DNA of 64,000 nt from Acanthosepion pharaonis (GCA_903632075.3 CAHIKZ030002621.1:1-64000), one strand, 5' to 3'. Shown: positions 45,300 through 58,509, counted from the stretch's first letter. Numbers and translations: made by a program. Notes: a model not told the origin generated them from the sequence alone.

Positions 45300-46340
45300 A
45301 GAGTTAAGGAAATGAAACACAAAGAAGGTGAAATGAATGAAAAGAAAAGAAATTTTGTGCTGACTCCACAACTTGAAAATGAATGATGTCCTCCGTTTTT
45401 TCCTTTTCTTCTTTTCTTTTTTTAACTTTGATCAATATTTTGCCTCTAACGAAAGGAATGATTTAAAAATAGCAACCAAGCAAGAAATGATTTGATTCAT
45501 TTACCATCTTGTCGCTTGTATAACCAGAGGGGCGAAAAGAAACGAAAAGAAAAAGAAAATGGAAATAAGGGGGTAGATTGCTAGGAAAAGAACATCGAAG
45601 TGGGAAAAAGAAAGAAAAAACGAAAAGAGGACAATATTGATAAGAAGAGAGGGAATTTATTTTGTAAGAGTCGAAGGATATTATGAAGATTGTTATAAAG
45701 TGGTTGAGATGAAGAAGGAGAAAAAGAAGGAAAGTGGAATAAAAAAGAAAAATTAGAATCAGCAGCAGCAGCAGTAGTAGTAGTAGTAGTAGTAGTAGAA
45801 GAAGAAGAAGAAGAAGGAGTAGAAGATCTTTACGAATGCAGTACTAAATAAAAAAAATGGAAAATAAAAGAAATAAAAGGAAGAAAGAAAAATAAAAGAA
45901 AGGTTTGTTTGTGAAAGCAAATTGAGGAATAAGATCTTTACGAAGCAGTTGACAAAGAAAAGGAAAAAAATTTAAAAAAAACGGGAAAGACAAACGTTCA
46001 TTATGACCAAAAGAAGTAAGTGGAGGAAAATAAGATAGAGTATGAAAAAATAAAACAAAACAGACGTGTCAGAAAGAAAGCAATAAGGGAGCAGTCGGAG
46101 GAAATGAAGAAGTAGAAGGAAAAAAAGAAAAAGAAAATTTAGAAGAAAAAGTAGACAAAGTAAAAGAAAAAGAAGTAAAAAAAGAAAAAGAAGAAAATGA
46201 AGAAAAGAAAAAGAAGAAAAGAAAAAGGAAGAAGACGAAAAACAAGAAAAAGAAGAAGAAAAGGAAGAAAAAGAAGAAAAAAGAAAATGAAGAAAAGAAA
46301 AAAGAAGAACAAAGAATTATAATACAATAAAGAAAGAGAA
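45300..46340. repeat. Purine-rich low-complexity region
   Basis: GAAAA and GAAGAA repeats, with (CAG)n(TAG)n(AAG)n at 45760-45822. No gene. Confidence 0.85.
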
Positions 46341-46854
46341 TCTCAAAGAATTTACGTTTTCTATCAATAATCCTTTAAATATTTCTTTCTTTTCTGTTTT
46401 ATTTTTTATTTTAATGAATTTATATTTTTCATATATTTCTGGTTTGTATTTTTGTTCTTTTGTATTTTATTGTTTCTTAAGGAACGAATATTTTAGAGCC
46501 TCATTCTGTCATTTTACAGTCTTTCCTTTCTTTTATTTAATCTCTCTTTCACTCACCTTCCTTTAAGTACTTCTTCTTTATCATCATCATCAGCAGCAAC
46601 AACATAATTTTAATTCCCAATATAACGTCGCTTTGTTTTAGCAACTTGAAATTGGTAGTGACTACATGAAATTTAGATTACCGTCAGCTTCGAACAAAGC
46701 AAGCTAAAAATATATTTGGTTCCTATTACGAGGATATCTGTCCCCAAGACAACAACTTGTCATTGCACTGAGAGTAGAGTCAGGAATACATCATGATCTC
46801 TGTGGCAATGGCTGGTGGAATTTTGGTTATTTTTTGATTGACCAAATGTTAAAA

Positions 46855-47530
46855 TGCAATGGATCCTATTCTTTTTCTACGCGCCGTGTCCCTTCAGAGT
46901 GTGGGCAATCATGTCCCAACACAACCTCTTATCAATGTAGCTCTTAGCAACGTTCGACTTTTTAAGATCTCTCCCAATCCCGTTCTTCATTTACACGAGT
47001 TCATTTGGTACTCAATGTTTTCTCTGGCTTATCATGCCTTCAATATGTCATCTGAGTGTCAAATTCAAAAAGCCATAATTTTTGTTACTTGCCCCATAAA
47101 TTTCAACTCTCTATTTCTAATTCTAATTGTAAGTAACCTTTAATTAAAACATCCTCATTGCTCACATGCTCAGTCCATGATATTTTCAGCATTCCTCTAT
47201 ATAAACTTATATCTTTTACTTCAAGTCTCTGCTTCCCCTGTGAGTAAATTGTTTCGCATTCACTGCCACACAGGAAGATTGATATTGCACAGCATTTCAA
47301 CCATCTTTTCTTTCTAACGAAAATTTCCTGTTTCTTATTACTTTGCTTAGCTTTTGAAAGGCATCTTTCACTATTCCAATGCACCTTCAGATTTCGCTGT
47401 AACATTTTTCGTCATCTGTTAAAACATTTCCCAGATAATTCAATTTCTACCCCTGCTTGATTTTGACGTATCAAATTCGTAGTTCATATTTGTAGCTGTC
47501 CTTTTTGTTGACAAGCATATATTCTCTCAT
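46855..47530 (-). pseudogene. RTE-type LINE C-terminal fragment
   Basis: Minus strand 47405-47103 reads KVHWNSERCLSKAKQSN, QEIFVRKKRWLKCCAISIFL, CGSECETIYSQGKQRLEVKD and YRGMLKISWTEHVSNEDVL, corresponding to the same block of the 44490 copy. Downstream to 46855 the tail is frame-broken. A related fragment is at 1790-2085. Confidence 0.65.
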
Positions 47531-48775
47531 CTTACATTTGATAGTGTTGCAGCATACCTACGGACAATAATGGGTATGCCCACATTCTCATAAATACTGT
47601 AGTGAATAATGAACGTGGGCAGAGTTGGAGATTCATTGTAGAATTCACTTGACTCACTTCTAGCAGTTGACTACTACTTCTACGTGCCTCTGGCGAATCT
47701 TATATGTGTTGTTCTTGTCCTAAGTATTATCGTTCATTACCAACATTCGTGTGATTATTCTATTCAGTAACATCTCTCTAGGTTACAACAGATAGTTATT
47801 CCTTTCTCCCTGCTTTCCTTTACTATCTTTCCTTTTCTAGGTCTTCAGTGGAAGCCATACAGTTTCTACATATATGGACACTTTTTTCTGAATTAAATAA
47901 CTATCGGAACTCATAACCCTTAGCTTGTTAGTGTTGAAAGATGCCCTGCCTTTTATATTGATAATCTTGCATATTTATCATTCATCTGCTTTGTCTGGTC
48001 TTTTTACTGAATTCATTGCACGTTGGTTTTGTATGGTCTTCCTTGGTTTTCCTCGGGAAAGCAGCGTCCTCTTCCTCTCAACCATTCTTGCAAAAGGTTT
48101 TTACTAAGTAGCTGTAGCAGTGGATAATCTCCACGCTGATATTTTTTTTTTTTTTGTTAAACGCTATTAAGATATGTAACGATGGAACATAGAACAAATA
48201 TAGATGGATCTATTAAGAATGATGTAACATTTTTTTTTAATTATTTCCACCAACCCCCCAAAGCAAGGCGGTAATGCCATTAGTACGCAGAGGGTTACGG
48301 GAAGTGAAAAACGACTGAGTTTAGGGAGGATTGAGGAAAGGATAAAAGATGATTCGAGAAGATAGATGATAGCGATTGACGTTGCATTTAATTTTTTTAA
48401 CATTGTAGCTATTAGGGAAGCAGAGGAAACGAAAGGGAGCTCCACAATCGGGATGTGCGAGAAAAGAAGCTCCTGGAGTAGAAGTGTCGGTTTTATTTAA
48501 TTATTTCAACAATAAACGGGTGGGACCTAGATGCCAATCTAGTACCATGTAGTCGGGACATAAAGGAAAAGAATTCTCAGAGCACTTGTCATGAAAATAA
48601 TTTTAGAAAAGACGTCTTGAGAAAGTGACTGAAGTTGCAATATAAACCACAGGTAGGATCTCTTTATAACAGAGCGTGTTCATGCGTGTTTTTTAAGAAT
48701 CACCATCAGAATGATGACAGTTACAATAAGTTTGTCTTTGTAATTCACTCCTGAAGATTTTCTCGGAGGAAGTCG
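47531..48775. other. No gene recognised
   Basis: Short frames (47925-48107; 48445-48167 minus) without motifs. GGGTATGCCCACATTCTC near 47572 and a GAACGTGGGCAGA near 47611 suggest a weak stem. Nothing assigned. Confidence 0.35.
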
Positions 48776-48778
<3 letters not shown>

Positions 48779-48814
<36 letters not shown>

Positions 48815-49387
48815 ACAATTGGAAAAAATCATACATTTTGCCGACGCGTTTCGTCTTCCGACTTTTTCAAGAAAAAAAAAATGAATTCGAAAATTTTTTT
48901 TGTTGTTATAGTTACATTAAAATTCAAAATTAAAAAGATAGACGCTTGTGTCATAATTTTTTTCTGGTTAATGTAAATTATCCTTATAGTAGGGGGATTA
49001 TTATTTTTTTTTTTCCATGTCGTACAATATATTAAATTCCCAGATGAATTCTGTGGACAGGAAGATTGGTATCAAATGACAATTGGAAAAAAATCATAAA
49101 AATTTAACTATATTGTCGACAACCTAAAAAAAAAAAATAATATAAATCCCTGTTACTATAAAGGTAATTTACATTAACCAGACAAAAGGCTTAGAAAAGA
49201 GCGTTTTTTTTAAATTTTAATTTTAATGTAACTATAACAACAAAAACATTTCGATTTCATTTTTGCCTTGAAAAGTCGGAAGACGAAACGCGTCATAAAA
49301 ATGTATGATTTTTTTTCCAATTGTCATTTGATACCAATCTGTCTTGTATACAGAATTCATCTGGGAATTTAACTATATATATATATA
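48779..49387. mobile_element. Palindromic pair of PLE-like termini (CGAAACGCGTC type)
   Basis: Left arm 48815-49060 and right arm 49075-49370 are inverted copies (GGTATCAAATGACAATTGG, TTAATGTAAATTA, AAACGCGTC). Each carries a hammerhead-like unit: minus CTTGAAAAAGTCGGAAGACG then GAAACGCGTC (GAAA at 48852-48849) and plus CTTGAAAAGTCGGAAGACGA (GAAA at 49285-49288). Only GTC/GAC-type pairing remains and the CTGANGA box is decayed. (TA)n tracts flank at 48779-48812 and 49371-49388. Confidence 0.65.
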
Positions 49388-49665
49388 TGAAGAAAAATAT
49401 ACTGAAAAAACAAACAAAAATCCTAATATGCGATTATGCTGTTTTAATGTTTAATGTCAACGTCGGACGTTTCGGTCTAATAGACCATCTTCAGGACATA
49501 TTCATAAAACATAATTAACATAGACCATATATAATTCAACATAAAAAAAGACGATGGACATGGTCTATTAGACCGAAACGTCCGACGTTGACATTAAACA
49601 TTAAAACAGCATAATCGCATATTAGGATTTTTGTTTGTTTTTCCAGTATATTTTTCTTCATACTG
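49388..49665. mobile_element. Palindromic pair of PLE-like termini (TAGACC type)
   Basis: Arms 49388-49500 and about 49556-49665 are near-perfect inverted copies (AAACAAACAAAAATCCTAAT, GCGATTATGCTGTTTTAATG, GACGTTGACATTAAAC). The left arm holds an intact minus-strand core: CTGAAGA (49494-49488), TGGTCTATTAGACC, GAAA (49473-49470), CGTCCGAC. Stem II is GGTCT/AGACC. The right arm keeps stem II and GAAA but has lost CTGAAGA at the spacer side. Confidence 0.75.
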
Positions 49666-49690
49666 TCGGATCTATATCCATATATTTGCT

Positions 49691-49807
<117 letters not shown>

Positions 49808-50045
49808 GACCGCTCAAAACCACGTTTAATGTCATCGTGACTTGTGACTTCGTGCGGGCAAAACCATCAACGACATCCAAACAGTTCTGTCTACCCAATA
49901 TCAGTCCCAAGGCTTGGGTCAACCCATGATATGGTTTTCGGACACTTTCCAACAGTGCCGCCTCCCCAGGCTGATAACATCACCTGCCTGACAAACTGAC
50001 CATAGGTCTCATTGGTCAGAAAGTGAACACGCCCATACATATATG
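49808..50045 (-). repeat. tRNA-headed SINE family, copy 3
   Basis: Collinear with 13050-13290: TGTGACTTCGTGCGGGCA, CATCCAAACAGTTCTGTCTA, GTGCCGCCTCCCCAGGCTGA and AGGTCTCATTGGTCAGAAAG. The tRNA head at the right end is eroded. Confidence 0.55.
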
Positions 50046-50049
50046 TATG

Positions 50050-53000
50050 TGTGCGTGTAGCGTGTGCGCATGTTTGTGTAGGCGATTAATTAACTAAATA
50101 CAGAATGTTGTGAAATACGCATCTATCTGACAGCCCGAACAAACAGTATAGGTTCTCTTCTACACTGTTGACGCCAACAAAACCATTTCATCCTCAACTT
50201 CGCTCTCACTTCCTTAATATACTTGGTCCATCCTCCTGCTAGCTTTCATCTACTTTGGTTCTGACTTGAATTGGCGTCAGATTCGGATAATGTAAGCAAG
50301 ACTCGTCCGAAGAGACAAAGGTTTAATTATAGATTTCATTTCATGAAGTACATGTGAAATAATACGCTTAAATAATCCCATGATTTAATACTAGAAAAAA
50401 ATGATTTTCATTCTATTGGTGTTCACAGTAATGGCATCTCTATAACTTCATGTGAATGTTCTATATATCTAGGTACCTTCACTGATTCGCTAAAAAATTA
50501 GCATACCATGATGAAAAAATATTGTCAAAACCATTGTATTATTATTATTAAGAGGGAAGACCAAAGAATTTTTATTATTAAATTACATTTTTTATCCATT
50601 TCGGAATTTTCTAAATTTTTGGTTAAACTTAAACTCTTGTTTTGTTTTTGTTTTTGTTTTTTTTTTTGTTTTTTTCATCAGAGGCAGTCAGGGTTTACAA
50701 AGATTTAGTACGGAGAATTTTAGCGACATTTTGTGATGACAAACATTGATTTAGAAATTCTTGCAAAAATCAAATTTTTGTCTTATTTTAGTGAAATTTT
50801 CAGGACGTATTCACGAATGAATTTAAACCTTTTTTTTCTTATTTAAAAAATCTTAGTAAAAATATTATAATTTATAAAGTTTTAAATCTATTAAATTTCT
50901 GCATTAATTTGTACCGGTTAGCGGATATTATTATTAAGTAAAATATATTTAATCATCAAAAATGGAAAAGCTTACTATAATTCATCATCCCTAATATTTT
51001 AAAAAGAATTTTGAATTCTTTTTTTATGTGTGTAAACGTGCCGATTTTTGTAAATACGGGCGTCCATGCACGATCTTAACAAAAGTGATAACTATAGTAA
51101 ATTTAAAGCCAAAGTACCTAAAATTTAATAAAACATTAGATTACGGAGAATATTTTCATAAATATTTAAGATTACTGGGTAGTTAAAAATTATATAAAAA
51201 GGCGCTCATGTTATATTCCTCAAGCAAATTTTACAGATATATTCACCGTAGAAAAAAATTAGATGAACTTCCGTCAGTCATTCAAGCTGTCAACCTGTTA
51301 ACACCTGAAATAGGCAGCTAACGCCATGTTAAAAACAATCATTTCTGTAATATTCTAAAGTAATATTTCTTTCAAATCAGATTAATTAAACTTTTAATCA
51401 GTTAATCTTCCTCAAATTAAGTTTTAGAGAAGTGTATTTTTTTTAAAAATATTTTGTAATAAGGAGAATTAAATGATGATGACTAAAAATTGGTGCGATA
51501 AAATCAGCGATATTAACAATTTCAAAACGAAAACTCCTTTTAGTGAATTTAGTTTTGAAATACAGCAAAATATTTTGTTTATTGGAAATATTAAATTTAA
51601 TCTATTTATCTTCAAGAAAGCTTTTTCATCTAAGAAATTAGTTTTAAATCTTAGATATCGTGTTTCTGTGAGGGAAACTATTTATATTAAATCTATACAG
51701 AGGTTGCAAGCTCACTTTTTTTAAAAGTCGAAATTGAATACATAATGCTAAACCGGTTTTCATTATAAACTTAGGAACTTCGCCTTTTAAATAATTCAGC
51801 TATCTCGATAGTGTAATAAAGGTGTCGAAAAATGGGAGACAAATACGAAGGTTCATAGGAATAGCTAGCGAAAGATGCCTATCAAAAACTAACACTTGCT
51901 TGCGGTAAACCTTTCTCTGCCATAGACATCGAGTTACTCTATAGAATGGTTGAATTGAAATGTAATCAAAATCGCATTAACAATATCAACGAGTTCAGTG
52001 ATCCAAATGAGTCTTTCAGGGTTGGTTGGTTAGAAATACAGCGATTCCAAAGAATTTTTTCATATCGATTTTACTCTTGAAGATAGCTAGAGAATTGATT
52101 ATTCGAAACGTTGTCCTAACAACTAAAGCAACACAAAGAATGAGATTGGTAGTCCAAACAGCCTTTGCAATGATAATGAAACTTTTCAAAATTACATGTG
52201 TTTTCCATAAAGATTGCTCGTCTGAAAATAGACTGACCGCTATAGTATTAGACTAAAGAACACAAATGATGTTTTTAGCAGTGCTAAACACTAAAAATGT
52301 CAGCAAAAATACAGTAAAAATAAGATTTCAGTCACAAAAAACTAATTGTAAATAAGGTTTATGAAGGCGAAGAAGTGAGTGAGAGAATTTATTGAATTTA
52401 TAGGAAGCATTAAAGTTGCATCCCTTTGTTCGTTTCTTGTCATTTTCATCGGTCGTGTTTCTCAGTATCTGTGACATAGGAACTAAGGTACGTAAGCGAA
52501 TAATTGACACCTTATTAAGCGTCGCGACAGCTTAATTTTGGCCACGTCTAACGGTTTGTTGAACAACAAAGGAGTGGAGGTCTAGGAATCAGTGCAGCAA
52601 TATGTATGGTCGGAATGTGGTGTTGGTAAATAGAAACAGTGACTAAGGCGTGGTGAGTGTGAGGGAGTGCTTTTGCTGTCGAGAACGAAGCAACGAGGCG
52701 AGAAGAAAAATAATAAGGATTACTAAAACAAATTAAGTCAAAATACGAATTAAAAAAATCTAATTTTTTTTACGGTTCGCCGCATTGTCTGGCAAATAAA
52801 ATAAAACCTAAGCCGTTTTCTCACACCCAGACATATATTAAATACTATTTCAACACTCACTCTTCTTCTGTCGTACTCTTCCCCATTCTTTTGTTCTGAT
52901 AATCACCTAGTGAAATTTTTGAAACTCTTTATCGCGGTGTTTACAGTGTTCTCAGGGCTTATTTCTGGTAAATGCCAACACGCCTTTTTCAATACTTTAA

Positions 53001-53075
53001 CCACGCCAGTATTCATGATGATTTTACTTTCTTTGTAAGATTCTTTGTCTTTGTTTCAAGCGCATCTGTAATGAT
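50050..53075. other. No gene recognised
   Basis: Three kilobases of mostly AT-rich DNA. 50860-51130 resembles 41880-42180. Frames 51473-51724 (83 codons) and 52026-52256 (76 codons) have no motif. 52530-52720 is less AT-rich and unique. No family recognised. Confidence 0.35.
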
Positions 53076-53077
53076 AG

Positions 53078-53200
53078 GATGTGCGGATGCTGCAATGGAT
53101 TGCGGCTCGGAATAAGAAATTGGAGAGGCGAGTTCGAATTACAGTTGGGTTCGTAACATTCACTTATGCGCAGATACCATTGGGGAATGTTTTCAGAAAA
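53078..53200 (+). repeat. tRNA-derived SINE head
   Basis: GGATGCTGCAATGGATTGCG (A box), GGCGAGTTCGAATTACAG (B box) and CATTCACTTATGCGCAGATA. The body is truncated after GGGGAATGTTTTC. Confidence 0.7.
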
Positions 53201-53699
53201 ATCCTTGTTAATGCAATATTCACTATCAAAATAGAATTATATAATTATACACTGAATTATACAGAATATATAGAATTATACACTGAAAGACATGTTACGA
53301 CAAAAGGGTGATAATACCTAAGAAATACATCAATCAACAACAACCAGTGATAATGTGTACAAATGTCATATAATGTTTCATGATTTACGATAGTTTTCTC
53401 TGAAGGTCTCTTTATTTCTCTCGCTTTCTATTTCACTAGGTCTTCTGTTCGAAGGTCGTCTGTATTATCTGCCAAATCACATTCGCTTTGTTCACGAGGA
53501 CAACACCCAGGCTTCTAGATTGGGTGATGCGCTTAAATCTAAAAAATCCCGATTATTCTATTTGTTTTATTACCTGAGACTAGTTCTAGTGTAAACCTTT
53601 CTCTGAGCAAACCAAAATCATTTGCATAATTCCCAATGATTTATATTTCCCACTCAATCATATCTGTATTATATGACTGACGATATCCAAAACATTCTT

Positions 53700-54440
53700 A
53701 TCTATTTATATTATGTTCCATGTCCCTTCAGAACATAGGTGATCATAGCTCTCTACACCTTCATTATTTTGTTACTCTAAGTAAGTACTGACTATTTACC
53801 AACGTTTTCTTTTTCTTTGTTCTACCAATCATTCGCACAACCATCAAGCATGTTGCACAATGTTTCTCTTGTCTTCAGTGAAACCACCTCTTAATTGCTG
53901 TTGTTCCCAGGTTCACCCTGAGCCGGAGTGGTAGCACCTGATGGGGTCCTAGCTATGGGCAAATAATGAACAATACGTATTTACAGTAAAATACATTTTT
54001 AAGGCAGAATTACTAAAAATACTTTTTGTAGCAAAATGACCACCAATATATATTTATCTGTAGCTGAAGCCATAAAACTGAGTTCAAAATATTTAGATTT
54101 CGGCATTAAATAATCTACAGAGGTTGATATGACACTAAACAAAATCATCCAACGAAATTCCTCGTGAGTATTTAATTCTCCAGGTCTTCTTTTCTTGTTA
54201 TGTGTCGCAGAAATTTCATATGTCTCTTTCTGATTGTAAGTAAAAGTGCTCCTATCTCCTTTTTTCTCCTTGTTCTCATATAATGTCCACGGCATTCACA
54301 GAATCCGTCGGTAGAACCACATCTTTGTTCTTCCAAGTATCTTGTTTGTCTGTGAAGAGATTTTCCAGCATTCACGTACTATTCCATAAATTTCTGTTGA
54401 AATATCTGGGCATTTAGAATTGTTCTGAAATCTTTAGTGA
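53700..54440 (-). pseudogene. RTE-type LINE fragment interrupted by P1 arm
   Basis: Minus strand 54375-54172 reads QTRYLEEQRCGSTDGFCECR then LTIRKRHMKFLRHITRKEDLEN; 54295-53999 gives the overlapping frame. The 3' remainder (53890-53700) contains the NMEHNIN-like untranslated tail of other copies. Between them 53990-54145 is an arm of palindromic element P1, an apparent insertion. Non-functional. Confidence 0.6.
53990..54145. mobile_element. Single arm of palindromic element P1
   Basis: TAGCAAAATGACCACCAATA, CTGTAGCTGAAGCCATAAAA, TTCAAAATATTTAGATTTCG and ACACTAAACAAAATCATCC match one arm of 20091-20446. It splits the LINE fragment. Confidence 0.65.
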
Positions 54441-54589
54441 ACTTTTACTGCTACTAATTTTTTTTTTCATATTAAGTAGCACCGATTATGAATATTAAAA
54501 AAATATATATAAAAATTAACCGGCATTCCTGTTTAAATATACTCATATGGTGTAGTTTATAAAAATTAAAATTAAATTAAATTCTTAAG

Positions 54590-54880
54590 GCACGGAGGAG
54601 TAATGGATAATGGCTTGGATTGAGGAATCGGAGAGCCGAGTTCGAATTCCAGTCGAGTCCATTACATTCACTTGGGAAAGGTATGAGTCCTCTTCTTCTC
54701 CCCCCAGCTATGGATAAATAGCAGCGCAGACCGGATTCTATAACCTTTGATGGCAACTGGTCTACCGCAGAAAGAAATGGCAACCTTCTGCGGGAAAAAT
54801 CTGCTTTGTTAGTCATGTATAGAAAGGGACAGGATCACGTAAGGATGTATCATGCATGGCACATAACTGAATCTGGGGGG
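54590..54880 (+). repeat. tRNA-derived SINE, long-tail type
   Basis: Collinear with 25866-26165: GGAGTAATGGATAATGGCTT, GAGTTCGAATTCCAGTCG, GGTCTACCGCAGAAAGAAAT, GGCAACCTTCTGCGGG and GGATGTATCATGCATGG. Confidence 0.8.
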
Positions 54881-55145
54881 ATTATTCGATAGTAATATAT
54901 GAAAAATGAAGACCAGATTGCAAATTTCCAATTTAATTTTTTTTTTTAACATTTTAAGAAATTATGTGATATGAGCATATTTTCTTTTGGCTCCCATATT
55001 AGATTCAATTTACAATTAATTTACATATCAAACTGGAGTGATCGGGAGTGCTTAATATATAGTAATACAAAAAATATTTGAAAGAAATTATTATTTCTGA
55101 TCTCATTGCCTATTGTGCAACACCACTGAATTTACTGGTTCGGTA

Positions 55146-55291
55146 ATTTTATCATGTCAATTTTGTCATGTCAATTTTGTCATGTCAACTTTATCATGTC
55201 AATTTTGTCATGTCAATTTTATCATGTCAATTTTGTCATGTCAATTTTGTCATGTCAACTTTATCATGTAAATTTTGTCATGTCAATTTTG
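55146..55291 (+). repeat. 14-bp minisatellite, ten units
   Basis: TCATGTCAATTTTG repeated ten times. Units 3 and 8 are TCATGTCAACTTTA, giving a five-unit (70-bp) higher-order period. It keeps two frames open that encode MSILSCQF-type repeats; not a gene. Confidence 0.9.
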
Positions 55292-55299
55292 CAGCAATA

Positions 55300-56485
55300 T
55301 TTGGCCGTCACAATGAAACTTCTATTATTCTGGTTTACTTTCCCAAGTCTTTTGATTGCAAAGATCGACCTATTTTTTTCAATTTGGTATCCAAACTATT
55401 GACGTCATTTCTCGAGCTTTATGCTTTGTAATCAACTTTGTCCTTTAATTCAAATTTCTCAGTTCCTTTTTATCCAGTTTAGTAAGGGTCTAGATCGGAT
55501 ATTGCCTGCTATTTATTCCTTTGATCAGGTTTATTGAACCTGCTTTCCAAACATTTTCTTGTTCTTATGATGTATTCCTTCCTGAATTTTCTCATTTTTA
55601 TGCTTAACTGAATCAATTTTCAGTATTCTGAGATATTTTGCAGTTCGATTTCCCCTGATCATTTCATAACTGCTGTTTCCCCCCTTGTTCATCACTGAAC
55701 TTGCATATATATTGATTCACTTATAATTCTACAGGATGGACATTCAGTAGTATTAATGCTACGATGAAAATTGATACGAATAGAATGTCTTTGAACAATT
55801 ACTTTTTTAGTGTTGACTTCTACTAGAGATTTTGTACTCTCTCAATGCCAAATTTGGATTCTACGGATTCTTTAATTAATATACCATCTGCTTCTTTTAT
55901 TTCATTTTCAGCAACTTTTTTAATCATCAAATAAGCAGTACATTTCTTTAATAACTTGTGCCATGAGGAAATAACTATATTTTAGGCAGGCATGTTTTAG
56001 ACCTGTAATTACTAGCAGCTCTTTCAGGGCATCATTTTTTAATAGAGTAGTTTTCTCTTCATTTATTTATATTATTATTCATATTATTTGTTGTTGTTGC
56101 TGTTTCTCATTCGAATAGCAGTGGTGGCGTTGTCTTCGTGAAAAAGTTAACCAAAAAAAAAAACGGGACAAAATGGAAAAAGCAGCGGTGAAGGAGAAAG
56201 AAATCGGGTGATGGCGTAGAAAACTCTTGAGAAAAAACATTTTTTGAAAATAGCAACGAGGGGAAGAATGACAAGAGGACAAGCGAAAAAATTCGAATGT
56301 CAAATTTTTGCAGAGGAATCTGGTCGAGAATACAGCTGTTGCTGTCATTCGAATCGAAAAGTGAAAGGAGGTATATGGGTGGTGGAGTTATGGCAATTTT
56401 AACTGGCCAGGGAGAGCGGTGATGCTGGAGACTATAGACGATAAGAGCAAGAGGAATGAGTAAGTGCATCGGCATAATAATTTAC
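55300..56485. other. No gene recognised
   Basis: AT-rich unique DNA. Overlapping minus frames at 56079-56475 are Phe/Ser/Leu-rich without a domain. Confidence 0.4.
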
Positions 56486-56499
56486 AACTCATTAGGATT

Positions 56500-56676
56500 C
56501 TTCTTTTTCTTCTTCTTCTTCTTCTCCTTTTTCTCTCTCATTCTCTCTCTCTCTCTCTCTCTTTCTCTTCTTGTTATGTCCCTTTTCTTTTTCTGTCTTT
56601 CTTTTCATTATTCTGTCCGTTTCTGTTTCTCTGTTTTCTCTCTTCCATTTTTTGCCCACTCTTTCTTTCTTTCTCA

Positions 56677-56730
<54 letters not shown>

Positions 56731-56750
56731 TGTGTGTGTGTGTGTGTGTA
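56500..56750. repeat. CT-rich tract with (TA)n(TG)n
   Basis: TTCTTC and (TC)n blocks, then TA 56694-56727 and TG 56729-56748. Several overlapping low-complexity frames. Confidence 0.9.
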
Positions 56751-56940
56751 TTTAGGCAGCAATACTTCCTCCATGCACATTTCATTGAATACGACAGACA
56801 AGGTAGTTTGATTTTGATTTTTTATACAATTTCTCATGCAATCTAATTTTTCTTTTCTTTTCAGATGATAAATTATATAAAAACTGTCCGAATCTTCTTT
56901 TAATCCGAGCGCTTCTTATTTAACAGTTGAAATATTTCAT

Positions 56941-56975
56941 CCTTGAAAATGGCTAAATGTATAGCCGAAAGAGCT
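56941..56975 (+). repeat. Hammerhead-like motif, GGCTA/TAGCC type
   Basis: CCTTGAAAATGGCTAAATGT followed by ATAGCCGAAAGAGCTCG. Stem GGCTA/TAGCC and GAAA are intact; CTGANGA is replaced by TTGAAAA. Inverted partner family at 22812-22858. Confidence 0.4.
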
Positions 56976-57220
56976 CGAATTAAAAGAACATTCGGACAGT
57001 TTATCTATCTATTCTTTACCTACCATGATGATGGCTTTAGAAAATCAAAAGCTGCGACCATATTCCCTGTATATTTCTTCCGAAATAAAATTCTAACGGA
57101 ATTTCCCCCTTTTCTGTAACGGATTCTCTCTCTCCTTCTCTTCTTGTTATGTCCCTTGGAAAAGTCGATCATTAAAATTACTTGATACAAAATGTCTATC
57201 GTTTTTAATAGTATTTGCCT

Positions 57221-57222
<2 letters not shown>

Positions 57223-57284
<62 letters not shown>
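57223..57284. repeat. (TA)n microsatellite
   Basis: Pure TA tract just upstream of the next hammerhead-like motif. A second TA tract is at 57460-57515 and (TATC)n at 57528-57557. Confidence 0.95.
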
Positions 57285-57286
<2 letters not shown>

Positions 57287-57327
57287 CTGTTGTTTACTGT
57301 TAGCAGCAAGCAGAAATATTTCTCCTC

Positions 57328-57358
57328 CCGATGATGGCCATTTCGGTCGAAACTAGTC
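57328..57358 (+). repeat. Hammerhead-like motif, one core change
   Basis: CCGATGA (57328-57334), TGGCCATTTCGGTC, GAAA (57349-57352), CTAGTC. Stem II GGCC/GGTC pairs with a G-U. Only the second core base differs from CTGATGA. Confidence 0.45.
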
Positions 57359-57456
57359 GAGGAATCTAAATGAAATAATAATAAAAAAAAACGAAAGAAT
57401 ATTAATCTACAACCCAGTGTGTCTAAAGATTTTAATTTTTTTATTTTTTTATTGTT

Positions 57457-57518
<62 letters not shown>

Positions 57519-57560
57519 TCTCATTAATATCTATCTATCTATCTATCTATCTATCTAAAC

Positions 57561-58505
57561 CGGTCCTTTTTCAGCTTGGAAGTTGAGAAACTTTAGTTGG
57601 TGTTCAACTTCGTCCAGTGACATCTAGAACACTCACATAAGCAGATTTGTGAAAACAAATCTGCTAAGTTTCATAAACAAACGGATATGCCTTATATGTA
57701 CGATGGTGTGAGTGTGCGCACGCGCGTGCGCGCTCTTGTTTTGCGTGCCTGCATATGCATATGATTAATCGCCAGTTTGTGAATACCTATTTGTCTCTCA
57801 CCCTCTCTCTGGATGTACGTTCATGCGTGTGCGTGCGTGTGTGCACAGATCGTCCATCGGAACAGGAAAATCTTAAATAAATAGATTAAATACTGAAGTG
57901 ATTTTGGTTCACATTAGTTATTCAGAAACACGGGGTACCACCATGGAAGAAACTCGAAAAGTTAATTTTGATTGTATTTGAAAGATAATAGTCTGAAGCT
58001 AATCCTTATTAAACGAAAAATGAATTTCCGGATGTAATTTGGCTCACTTATAAGACATTTGAATGTTTATCCGTCACTCATCGACTCATCCAACCGCCAT
58101 TATAGATGGCCAATATAAGCAAAAAATCTAAAAATCATCTAAAAATTCGATATTTGTCAGAGAGTTTTATTTCGAATCATTTGGTAAAATAAATTAACTT
58201 GATTTTATAAGAGTGATTTTTACTTTTTATTTAAATCAACTTAAAGTAACGTTTATTTGCGTACAGTAGCCTGTGGGGTCAGAGGTTAAAAACAAAAATG
58301 TGAACATAAAAAGAGGACAAAAAATAAAAATTAAAGAAATATGGAAATACATGTCACATTGTTTTTGTAAGAAAATGGTGATTAATTTTAAATCAGTTAT
58401 AATTTGCGGAGAAAAATGATGTGTTTCAGTATTACTCAATGACCTTGACGATGTGACCTCCATCTTCTGACTTTCTACTTCTATATTTTGGATGCGAGTC
58501 ATTTC
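57561..58505. other. No gene recognised
   Basis: 57561-57612 is shared with 43071-43125. The rest is unique, with a purine/pyrimidine alternating CGCGCGTGCGC segment near 57718. The 88-codon minus frame at 58502-58236 has no motif. Confidence 0.4.
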
Positions 58506-58509
58506 CTTC

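Noticed and set aside
46139..46327. 62-codon frame on the minus strand
   Set aside because: Phe/Leu low complexity from a purine-rich tract.
55146..55291. CRISPR array
   Set aside because: Units are contiguous 14-bp repeats without unique spacers, in an apparent animal genome.
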